NCBI GenBank assembly: GCA_964499575.1
Contig: CAZCLK010000008.1
Location: 1 to 56,435 of the forward strand
Direction: 5' to 3'
DNA length: 56,435 nt
Source of the DNA: JAAYCT01 sp964499575
GTDB taxonomy: Bacteria > Bacillota > Clostridia > Saccharofermentanales > Saccharofermentanaceae
The notes beneath the pieces were generated by a model. The model had not been told where the DNA came from, searched no databases, and worked only from the letters and a program-made list of their open reading frames with translations. Positions 43,009 through 50,278 of this stretch are shown here, piece after piece. Position 1 is the stretch's first letter; every line of letters starts with the position of its first letter. Made by a program: the position numbers and the translations under genes.

Positions 43009-43601
43009 TCCCTGCGGTGATCGTCGGAATTCTCGCGTGGAGTTATGCCATTTACGTGTTGTGGCGCGCCAAACTCACTTTTTTCAAGTTTCTCGTCGGA
43101 AGCGTCGGGATGTTTATTTTGATGATGCTTCTTCTTCAGCCGATCCTGACCGCTCCTCTTTCCAAGGCCGTAGCCGCCGTCACAGGTCTGATCGGAGATT
43201 GGACCGGCGCGTTCTACTCGTATTATCAGTACTCTCTCGTCTTCATCCGGCACGGTGCCGACTCGATTTCTCTGTATGTTGACTATGAGTGCTCCGGGAT
43301 CATTGAAATCTTCGCATTTTCTTCGCTTCTGTGGTTTTTTCCGCTTTATTCGACGGTCGAGAAGCTGGTCGTAAACATCATCGGCATTATCTGGATCTTT
43401 TTGTCCAACATCATCCGGATGACCAGCATTTGTCTGCTCGTCTATTTTTTCGGGAACGACATTTTCTTTTTCGCACACGCGATATTCGGAAGAATCATTT
43501 TTTATCTGCTGTCAATCATTCTCTTTTTCTACGTTTTTACGCGTGCGCAGATCATGAAGCAAAGGGTGGGAAAATTCAGGTATGGAGACGCTGCTGCTTG
43601 A
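43005..43601 (+). CDS. xrtG: Exosortase G (XrtG), transmembrane cysteine peptidase
   Basis: A 198-residue multipass membrane protein with about six helices. The catalytic triad of exosortases is complete: Cys96 in YECSGIIE, Arg138 in NIIRMT and His158 in AHAIFGRI. XrtG is the Gram-positive exosortase, predicted by comparative genomics to process Firmicu-CTERM proteins. Those proteins are likely trimmed at the membrane and joined to a glycan or lipid acceptor. The start overlaps the substrate gene, and the 3' end overlaps the next gene by 20 bases, so all are translated together. The reaction has not been shown biochemically to my knowledge. Confidence 0.93.
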   Translation: MIPAVIVGILAWSYAIYVLWRAKLTFFKFLVGSVGMFILMMLLLQPILTAPLSKAVAAVTGLIGDWTGAFYSYYQYSLVFIRHGADSISLYVDYECSGIIEIFAFSSLLWFFPLYSTVEKLVVNIIGIIWIFLSNIIRMTSICLLVYFFGNDIFFFAHAIFGRIIFYLLSIILFFYVFTRAQIMKQRVGKFRYGDAAA

Positions 43602-44958
43602 AATATTCGAGAAAATAGTCTTCTGGATGGCCTGGATCATTATTCCGCTGGTCATGGAGATTATTCCCGCGATCGGCGGCTTTATTCTGCTGATCAGGAA
43701 ACGCTTTCGCAACAACAAGGACACCCGCCCGATCCGCTTCCCCGAAATTACTCTGATTATCCCGGTCTATAAATCACAGGATACTCTCGAAAACTGTCTT
43801 TCCTCCGTAAACGCATCCGATTACCCGAAGGATAAAATCCTGATCATGCTCGTTGATAATGAGAGTCCGGATAAAAGTTTCGATGTTTTCTGCGCATGTC
43901 AGAAACTCTTCCCGGAGTTGTCGATGCAGTGGATGAAGGCGCGCCAGGGCAAGTCCAAGGCGCTCAACATGTCGCTTTTCAACAGCGAGGGCAAATACGT
44001 CATTCACATCGACAGCGACGGCACGCTTGAGCCGACCGCGCTTCGAAAAATGGTCGAAAGATTTGAGAATAATCCGAACATTCACAGTATGACCGGCGTC
44101 ATCCTCACGAACCCCGACATGATCGAGCAAACCGCGCACTTCCCGCTTCGGCTGTTCCGTCGCTGTGAATTTTTCGAATACTGCCAGGCATTTCTGGCCG
44201 GACGTAATTTCGAATCCGAACTCGACAGCATTTATACGCTGTCCGGCGCATTTTCGGCTTTTCGAAAATCAACGATTCTCAAGACGCAGATGTACAATAC
44301 CGACACCGTCTGCGAAGATACGCACGTCACCTTTCAAGTACGAAAACTGATGAAAAAAAGCGTCCACTTGTGTGAAAACGCATTCTTCTATGTCGAGCCG
44401 ATCGAGGGCATCAACCAGCTTTATACCCAGCGTCAGCGCTGGCAAATCGGCGAGATGGAGGTCTCGCATATGTTCCTCCGCAACTCATTGCGCACGCATA
44501 AGTTTTTTTCGGACTTCATGGTGCGGATGCTTACATTTGATCATACCTTCGCGTTCCCGCGGATGATCTGGTACTTCGCGCTGATCTGCCTGACTTTTCT
44601 GAATTACCCCGTGTATCTGATCGTCGGATCGATGGTTATCCTGTATATCCTATATATGATCTCCGGAGCGCTCTACTATTTCAACATCATCTCATACCTC
44701 CGGAATTTCCCTCGGATCCGCAGGTATTATGCACGAAAATGGTATATTGTCCCGCTGATGCCCGCTTACAACTTTGTCGTTTTCTGGATTCGTTTTGCAG
44801 GGATCATCAACAGCATCAAAAACCGAAGCGGTTGGAGAACCCGTTCTCTCCGCGAGGAAAAAAAGCAATTTTCAAGCACGATGCAACGTGATTTTATGGT
44901 ATTGTCAAAAGTGAGGGAAAAGCTCTACCGCCTGATCAATGACGATGTGACGGGATGA
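43582..44958 (+). CDS. Processive GT2 glycosyltransferase of the exosortase G system
   Basis: A 458-residue membrane enzyme. A first helix pair (about 8-32) precedes the GT2 domain: TLIIPVYKSQDTLENCLSSV near 55, a DNESPD turn, the DxD site IHIDSDGT, EDTHVTF with the acceptor-binding Asp, and the QRQRW motif (about 278-282). QxxRW marks processive polysaccharide synthases. Three to four membrane helices follow. It matches the exosortase-G-associated glycosyltransferase family (TIGR03111). It would build a beta-linked polysaccharide, perhaps the acceptor for XrtG substrates. No PilZ domain is visible. Confidence 0.92.
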   Translation: METLLLEIFEKIVFWMAWIIIPLVMEIIPAIGGFILLIRKRFRNNKDTRPIRFPEITLIIPVYKSQDTLENCLSSVNASDYPKDKILIMLVDNESPDKSFDVFCACQKLFPELSMQWMKARQGKSKALNMSLFNSEGKYVIHIDSDGTLEPTALRKMVERFENNPNIHSMTGVILTNPDMIEQTAHFPLRLFRRCEFFEYCQAFLAGRNFESELDSIYTLSGAFSAFRKSTILKTQMYNTDTVCEDTHVTFQVRKLMKKSVHLCENAFFYVEPIEGINQLYTQRQRWQIGEMEVSHMFLRNSLRTHKFFSDFMVRMLTFDHTFAFPRMIWYFALICLTFLNYPVYLIVGSMVILYILYMISGALYYFNIISYLRNFPRIRRYYARKWYIVPLMPAYNFVVFWIRFAGIINSIKNRSGWRTRSLREEKKQFSSTMQRDFMVLSKVREKLYRLINDDVTG

Positions 44959-45016
44959 TCACACCAAGGATTCCGGAGGCAAGGCATAACCGGACACACA
45001 GGGGGAAGAAAGCCGG

Positions 45017-46186
45017 ATGAAATTTCTTAAAAAGAAAGACAGCGAACTGATGAAGGTATTCGTAAGCGTCGCGTTGACTGTTCTTTTCTGTGTCCTGGCC
45101 GTCCTGTTTCTCGAATACCAGATCCGCCGGATCAAAACAGACACGACGAACGGGTTTGCGCAGGAAAACGAATACATCCTGAAAATGGTCCGCGAAGAGA
45201 TTTCCGAGAAAGCAAGCAGCGAGGAAGACATCATCGCAATCGTTAAAGCCGCGCCGGCGACCGGAACCCGCTACTGGATGTTGTTTTCCGAGGACGGGCC
45301 TCTTTTCGAGCGCAATACGGACACAACGTCCATGATATCCGGCATGAATTTTGACGAACTGGAACTCTTTTATCTTCGGCAGGGCGGATCCGGAGTCTCT
45401 TCCTTTATCGACTTGGTCAGGAAGGGCGAGTTCTTTTCGGCGGTCGTCGTTAAGGACGTCCGGATCGGCAACGAGCTCATCAGCGCCGATCGCGTCGAGA
45501 TCGGCGGCCGGAGTTATTGCGTCGCGACCGGAATCCTTCAGAGCTATCTTTTCTCGTCCGTCGGCATCGGCGAGCGCGCGACGATGCTCCGGGTCCTTGT
45601 TATCATATGTTGTGCGATTCTGGTCATTCTGGTTGCGATACTTACCACCGCCATAAAGACCAAAGCCTCTAAAATCCGGGAGCTCGGCGACGAGCTGGTC
45701 GAGAAAAACCTCTTTATCCATAGAGAGCTCGGCAAAGGCGATGAGCGTCTGGACGACGCGGAAGCGGTTCCGGACCCGATTACCGGCCTTTATACCCTTC
45801 GCTTCTATGAAACCTTCATGATGAAGCTTACGAAGCGGCGGGTTTCGCCCATCGGGATGATCGTCATCCGCATTCTCGATTACCATAATCTGACCGCCGA
45901 AAAAGGCCCCGACGCCGTAAACGAGATCGTGCGCAAAGCCGCCGCGATCCTTCTTCAAAAGGCCGGCGACACGGATCTATGCGCACGCCTTCGCAACAAT
46001 GAATTCGCTATGGTCAAGCTGAAGACAACCGAGAAACTGACCATCCAGTCCGCGAAGGAGATTTTTCGGGAACTTGCGGAATCCGGGATAGAAGCGAAAT
46101 TCGCGGGCGGGTTTTCCTATAAAGAGGGCATATCTTCCGCGGACGCCGTTACCGAAGGCGCAATGAATGCCGTACGGCCGATTTAG
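45017..46186 (+). CDS. Membrane protein with degenerate GGDEF domain
   Basis: A 389-residue protein with a helix at about 12-32, an extracytoplasmic sensory stretch (about 35-190), a second helix (about 195-216), a short coil and a GGDEF-like domain (about 240-385). The domain opens with DPITGLYTLRFYETF, as in diguanylate cyclases, but the signature loop reads RNNEFAMV where GGDEF should be. It probably cannot make c-di-GMP and more likely senses a ligand or binds a nucleotide. It sits within the exosortase G operon, 58 bases after the glycosyltransferase gene. A GGGGGAAG site precedes the start. Confidence 0.88.
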   Translation: MKFLKKKDSELMKVFVSVALTVLFCVLAVLFLEYQIRRIKTDTTNGFAQENEYILKMVREEISEKASSEEDIIAIVKAAPATGTRYWMLFSEDGPLFERNTDTTSMISGMNFDELELFYLRQGGSGVSSFIDLVRKGEFFSAVVVKDVRIGNELISADRVEIGGRSYCVATGILQSYLFSSVGIGERATMLRVLVIICCAILVILVAILTTAIKTKASKIRELGDELVEKNLFIHRELGKGDERLDDAEAVPDPITGLYTLRFYETFMMKLTKRRVSPIGMIVIRILDYHNLTAEKGPDAVNEIVRKAAAILLQKAGDTDLCARLRNNEFAMVKLKTTEKLTIQSAKEIFRELAESGIEAKFAGGFSYKEGISSADAVTEGAMNAVRPI

Positions 46187-46199
46187 GAGGCAGGAGGAT

Positions 46200-46664
46200 A
46201 TGCAATACAGCCGTTACAATTTCAAGTTTTACCTGAATGCGAGTCATGCCATCTACCTGAACGGCATCCTCGGACAGAGCCACCCGCACACGTGGGAAAT
46301 CTCCCTGGACACGCTGAAGGTAAGGGATGATTTCATTCAGTTCGATTTTATCGAGAAACAGATCGAGAAATACCTCAATGCTTTTCAGGACACCGACATC
46401 AATAAGACCCCTCCTTTTAACGTCACCAATCCGACGCTCGAAAATATCTGCTCCTACCTGAAGGACGAGCTTGGAAATCTCCTCAAGTCTTCCGGCTGGC
46501 TCCTCACCAAAATCGAGATCAGCGAGACCCCTTCCCGTTCTTATATCATCGACTTGACGGACGAGGCCGATACGATTCCCGATTTTGATCCGGACGACAA
46601 CGCACCTCCGGCCGACATTGACAAAGAGGCCGATGAACTCTTGGACCGGATGCTCGGCAAATAG
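46200..46664 (+). CDS. Stand-alone PTPS/QueD-like protein of the exosortase G system
   Basis: A 154-residue protein resembling QueD. The zinc-ligand His are kept in LNASHAIY and SHPHTWEI, and NPTLENICSYLKDEL is the helix-start motif of the family. The catalytic Cys of QueD is not present. It is a paralogue of the N-terminal domain of the protein encoded at 39308, sharing about 30% of positions by eye. Its C-terminal tail is acidic. AGGAGG overlapping the stop of the previous gene is nine bases from the ATG at 46200. The role of these domains in exosortase G clusters is unknown. The stop codon falls inside the first unit of the 88-bp repeat array. Confidence 0.87.
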   Translation: MQYSRYNFKFYLNASHAIYLNGILGQSHPHTWEISLDTLKVRDDFIQFDFIEKQIEKYLNAFQDTDINKTPPFNVTNPTLENICSYLKDELGNLLKSSGWLLTKIEISETPSRSYIIDLTDEADTIPDFDPDDNAPPADIDKEADELLDRMLGK

Positions 46665-46943
46665 CGGTGCCAGGGGGCATACTCACTCTGAATGAGCNNN
46701 NNNNNNNNNNNNNNNNNNNNNNNNNNNNNNNNNNNNNNNNNNNNNNNNNNNNNNNNNNNNNNNNNNNNNNNNNNNNNNNNNNNNNNNNNNNNNNNNNTGA
46801 ATGAGCCCCCGGCACGGGATCCCTATGTTCCGGTCCGACGGACCGGATGCTCGGCTACTAGCGGTGCCGGGAAGCATACTCACTTTGAATGAGCCCCCGG
46901 CACGGTATCCCTATGTTCCGGTCCGACGGACCGGATGCTCGGC
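46645..46943. repeat. 88-bp palindromic repeat array with assembly gap
   Basis: ACCGGATGCTCGGC recurs at 46645, 46842 and 46930; the last two are 88 bases apart. Each unit has GTGCCGGG/CCCGGCAC as an 8-bp stem and TCCGGTCCGACGGACCGGA as a perfect palindrome around A. The first unit includes the 3' end and stop of the PTPS-like gene. The real copy number is hidden by the N run (46698-46797). It resembles REP-type extragenic palindromes. Confidence 0.88.
46698..46797. other. Run of 100 N (assembly gap)
   Basis: Exactly 100 N, a conventional placeholder length, so the true distance is unknown. It interrupts the repeat array, whose repeats likely broke the assembly. Open frames that span the N run are artefacts. 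Confidence 0.98.
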
Positions 46944-46967
46944 AAAGTAAAAAGGGTACAGAACAAA

Positions 46968-47000
46968 AAGCGCCGGCAATTCATAAGACTGCCGGCGCTT
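46968..47000. terminator. Terminator after the exosortase G operon
   Basis: An 11-bp perfect stem (AAGCGCCGGCA/TGCCGGCGCTT) around an 11-base loop. On the minus strand it is followed by TTTTTG, so it also suits the convergent LiaF-like gene. Confidence 0.85.
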
Positions 47001-47023
47001 CTTCATTGATCTCCGGGTGGCTT

Positions 47024-47749
47024 CTAGATGTATTTGATCTCCACTCCGCCGAAGTTGATCTCACCGGTCAGCGTGACCTTCGGACCCTCCCCCGTTGAAG
47101 GGATAAATCCGTCGGACCCTCCGAAAAAAGCCCGGATCTGGTTGTCGACGTTCCAACTTCTCGGAAGATAGATCTCAACCCCAGCAAAGTTGACGTCCAG
47201 ATGGATCGTTGCGCCCTCCGGGCTGACCGTGCAACCGTCGAAATACACCTTGGCCGCGCCGAATTTGGCGTGGATGTCCGCGCCCTTGAAATTCTGGGAG
47301 CGAACATACTTTATGTTGTCGGCGAAGGTTGCCTCAACGGTCACGTACTCTCCGTTTTCCTCGGTAGCGGTACCGTTATCCGCGATGTTGACGTGGACAC
47401 GGTGCGTATGACCGCATCCTTTGCCCCATGCTTCCATGCGCTTCTTCTTGGCGTTGGAGAAAATGACCGACAGTCCCACGCCGAGAATCGCGGAGCCGAG
47501 GAGCAGATGCCAAAGCTCGACATCCGGGATTCCGATGAAGTCTCTCCACAAATATACGATCGCCGCCGGAGCCATCAATCCGGGTACAAAGAAAAGCTTG
47601 ATCAGGCAGGAGACGGAAATTGCCGCCAGAATCATGCTCGCTATCGCCCGAAACAGGTCGGACGACTCCCCGATCCCGAGGGCGAAAAGAAGCACGAGAA
47701 TACCGCCGCCGAGAATGACCAGCCCCCAAAAAATGTTTTTCCTATCCAT
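47024..47749 (-). CDS. LiaF-like membrane protein
   Basis: A 241-residue protein with four short N-terminal membrane helices (about 8-25, 35-52, 55-68, 78-98), a polar linker with His and Cys (WGKGCGHTHRVH), and a C-terminal beta-helix-like domain (about 115-240). The last domain has repeating motifs such as AKFGAAKVYFDG, VNFAGVEIYLP and INFGGVEIKYI, as in the LiaF C-terminal (cell-wall-active antibiotic response) family. Such proteins modulate envelope-stress systems. It overlaps the LytTR gene by 8 bases, so the pair is a likely local circuit. The start has GAGAGG upstream. Confidence 0.85.
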   Translation of the reverse strand: MDRKNIFWGLVILGGGILVLLFALGIGESSDLFRAIASMILAAISVSCLIKLFFVPGLMAPAAIVYLWRDFIGIPDVELWHLLLGSAILGVGLSVIFSNAKKKRMEAWGKGCGHTHRVHVNIADNGTATEENGEYVTVEATFADNIKYVRSQNFKGADIHAKFGAAKVYFDGCTVSPEGATIHLDVNFAGVEIYLPRSWNVDNQIRAFFGGSDGFIPSTGEGPKVTLTGEINFGGVEIKYI

Positions 47750-48254
47750 ACAAATACCTCTCTTCCATTTTGACCATTAATACCGGTCCGTATTTTCTCG
47801 ACGCGTACACCTCTTTATAGGATCCGCGGAACGTGATGTGTGAAACACGCGTCAGTCCCCTTTGGATCGAAAAAATATGCGTCACATTCGCAATCGTCGA
47901 TCTGGAAACGCGGACGAACGAGGCGGGAAGCATCGACTCGAGCTCATATAGTCTCTGCCTGGTCTCGTAGGAGTCCGTCGCCGTGTGCGCGATCACCTTT
48001 TCGCCTTCGGTCTCAAAGAAGAGGATCTCCGAGAAACTCAGAAAATACTGTTGCTCTCCCTTAAAGAACTCGGGTGTCGGGGTCCCCGCAGTTGCGGCGC
48101 TATGTTTTTTGTCCCGGCTGTTCCCGTCGCCGGCTTGCTTTTCGAGCAGACCGATCTCGCGGGCGAGCAATTCGATTTCAGGCGTCGTCTTACTGCAGCG
48201 GAGAACTATTTCTTCCTCCGCACCTCCGGCGACTTCCTCGATTCGAACGCGCAT
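47742..48254 (-). CDS. LytTR-family DNA-binding regulator
   Basis: A 170-residue protein with no receiver domain. Residues about 1-60 are a charged, probably helical region; the LytTR domain is at about 70-168, starting with FLSFSEILFFETEGEKV, and containing LYELESMLPASFVRVSRSTIANV and the closing SRKYGPVLM. It binds DNA as a beta-rich module. Short LytTR proteins of this kind are often autoregulated and paired with membrane proteins that control them; here the partner is the LiaF-like protein. The start follows AAGGAGGG. Confidence 0.9.
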   Translation of the reverse strand: MRVRIEEVAGGAEEEIVLRCSKTTPEIELLAREIGLLEKQAGDGNSRDKKHSAATAGTPTPEFFKGEQQYFLSFSEILFFETEGEKVIAHTATDSYETRQRLYELESMLPASFVRVSRSTIANVTHIFSIQRGLTRVSHITFRGSYKEVYASRKYGPVLMVKMEERYLYG

Positions 48255-48351
48255 GCCGTTACCCTCCTTACGCTTGCGTCTTCATTATATGTTCGGAACC
48301 GGTTTTGAAAACATGCCTTCGGGTGAGTGGGCCGTAAACGGGTGTGAGTGG

Positions 48352-49302
48352 TCAGGAAAAGAGGTCCAGAAGGTACCCGTAACCCTGTTCCTCCATTTTC
48401 TCCAGAGGGACGAAACGCAAAGCGGCGCTGTTGATACAGTACCGAAGGCCGCCCCTGTCGCGCGGTCCGTCATCGAAAACGTGGCCGAGATGCGCGTCGC
48501 CGACACGGCTTCGCGTCTCGATCCGCCTTCGCATCAGCGAGAGATCTTCTTTTTCGCGAATCACGTTCGGATCGATCGGCCGGCTGAAACTCGGCCATCC
48601 GCATCCGGCGTCAAATTTGTCGCGCGACGAAAACAGCGGTTCGCCGGTCGTGATGTCGACGTAGATCCCATCCTCGAAATGAGCGCTGTATTCGCCGGTA
48701 AAGGGCCTTTCGGTATCGTTTTGCATCGTTACGCGCCAGGATTCATCGGAAAGACGCGATTTTAATTCCGAAAGCGACGGGCGCCCGTACAGGGTCGGAT
48801 CGACAACCGCCCGCGCGGCGCGGTCCATTTTCGCGGGACCGATGTGGCAGTACCCGTTCGGGTGCTTGTCCAGATAATTCTGATGATACTCTTCAGCGGG
48901 GTAATACGAAGTCAGTTCGGCGACCTCAATCGCGCTCTTCCTACCGAGCCGCGCCTCCAGAGAAGCGACCCCGGCCCGGATGACGGAAAGATCCTCCCCG
49001 TCCGTATAATAAATTCCGGAGCGGTATTGCTCCCCGATGTCATTTCCCTGCCGGCCGACCGCCGTCGGATCGATCGCATCGAAAAACATCCGAAGCAGAA
49101 AGCCGAGCGAGACTTTCTTCGGATCATAGGTTACCTCGACGGTCTCGGCATGGCCGGTTGTCCCGGAACACACCTCCGGATAGGTAGGGTTCGGAAGGCT
49201 TCCGTTGGCATACCCGACCCCGGTCGCCCCGACGCCTCCGATCAGGGACATATATTTCTGAAGGCCCCAGAAACAGCCTCCGGCAAGGTAAATCTTCTTC
49301 AT
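48352..49302 (-). CDS. msrAB: Methionine sulfoxide reductase MsrA-MsrB fusion
   Basis: A 316-residue fusion that repairs both S- and R-methionine sulfoxide. The MsrA half (1-165) has the catalytic GGCFWG (Cys10); the MsrB half (about 175-310) has FDAGCGWPSF and the catalytic YCINSAALRF. The usual zinc CxxC pairs of stand-alone MsrB are absent (TTGEPLF), as is common in fused forms. No signal peptide, so it is cytoplasmic and protects against oxidative damage. A GGAGG site precedes the start. It is transcribed toward lytTR, 97 bases away. Confidence 0.96.
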   Translation of the reverse strand: MKKIYLAGGCFWGLQKYMSLIGGVGATGVGYANGSLPNPTYPEVCSGTTGHAETVEVTYDPKKVSLGFLLRMFFDAIDPTAVGRQGNDIGEQYRSGIYYTDGEDLSVIRAGVASLEARLGRKSAIEVAELTSYYPAEEYHQNYLDKHPNGYCHIGPAKMDRAARAVVDPTLYGRPSLSELKSRLSDESWRVTMQNDTERPFTGEYSAHFEDGIYVDITTGEPLFSSRDKFDAGCGWPSFSRPIDPNVIREKEDLSLMRRRIETRSRVGDAHLGHVFDDGPRDRGGLRYCINSAALRFVPLEKMEEQGYGYLLDLFS

Positions 49303-49420
49303 GGTTCCGTCCTCCGCAATTGATTTAACACTGTTATAATTGTATCACGTAAGCGATCTTTGTGCCCTTTGTGATATAATCCCAACGTCCCTCATTCCGC
49401 CTCCGGAAAGGAGCCGCAGC

Positions 49421-50110
49421 ATGGAACCATCTCTTCTTTCGCCCGAAAACGGACGTGCGCACGCATATAAGGTTATTCGATCCATCGGGCTGTTTTTCGT
49501 CTCCGTTCTTCTCGTGTCGAGCCTCTTCGGGTGCTCGCTTTCTGCGGAAGAATGGATCGACGCATTGAATCAGCTGACACCCGTTATTACTTCCGAAGAA
49601 GCGCAAACCGGCGACCCGGACGAATCCGTCGACGACGAGACCGATCCGGACGGACAAGTCTCCGGCGCACCCGTCACAGAGGCTTTCACCGTGACTTATG
49701 TCGTGGACGGCGACACCATATGGGTCAAAGACGAAGCGGGCGAAAAATATAAAGTGCGCATCATCGGAGTCGATGCCCCGGAAACCGAAAAAGAAGACCA
49801 GGAAGGCGAACCGTTTGCCGAAGAAGCCTTCGCTTTTGCGAAAGAAACCCTGTCAGACCGTGTCGTCTACCTGGAGCGGGATGTTTCCGATACCGACCAA
49901 TATGACCGGCTCCTTCGGTACGTCTGGCTTGAGGAACCCGACGACGGGGAGCAGGAAACGTTCGAGCGACTGAATTTCAGCGCGATCCTCATCCGCGGCG
50001 GCTACGCGCGTGTCGTCGCCTACGGCGAAGACACGCGTTACGAGACCGAGCTTCGGGCGTTGGAAAAACGCGCACGCAATGACCGCCTCGGCATGTGGGC
50101 GTACTCCTGA
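49421..50110 (+). CDS. Thermonuclease-family lipoprotein
   Basis: A 229-residue secreted nuclease. The signal peptide ends in a lipobox (LFGC, about Cys37), and an acidic linker (about 60-87) leads to the staphylococcal-nuclease fold (about 90-228). The catalytic residues are visible: VVDGDTIWV, VRIIGVDAPE with the Arg and Asp, and the later Arg in YDRLLRYVW. It would degrade extracellular DNA or RNA with calcium. The start has AAAGGAG upstream. It is monocistronic. Confidence 0.92.
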   Translation: MEPSLLSPENGRAHAYKVIRSIGLFFVSVLLVSSLFGCSLSAEEWIDALNQLTPVITSEEAQTGDPDESVDDETDPDGQVSGAPVTEAFTVTYVVDGDTIWVKDEAGEKYKVRIIGVDAPETEKEDQEGEPFAEEAFAFAKETLSDRVVYLERDVSDTDQYDRLLRYVWLEEPDDGEQETFERLNFSAILIRGGYARVVAYGEDTRYETELRALEKRARNDRLGMWAYS

Positions 50111-50278
50111 TCCGGGATCGAAAACTCAAACGAATCCACACTTTGTTGTCTGTAGACTCTGTTCCGGAATTTTTCGATGAAACGGCGACGTCGTTTGCTT
50201 TTGGCTTTATTTCATTCACATTCATGCTATATAATATTATTATTGTTCGGGCTTCCGCGGGTTTGTGGGGTATGCGTT

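Noticed and set aside
44936..45958. A 340-codon minus-strand open frame
   Set aside because: It is antisense to the degenerate GGDEF gene, with no family likeness.
46546..46892. Open frames that run across the N run
   Set aside because: They contain unknown residues and exist only because N codons are not stops.
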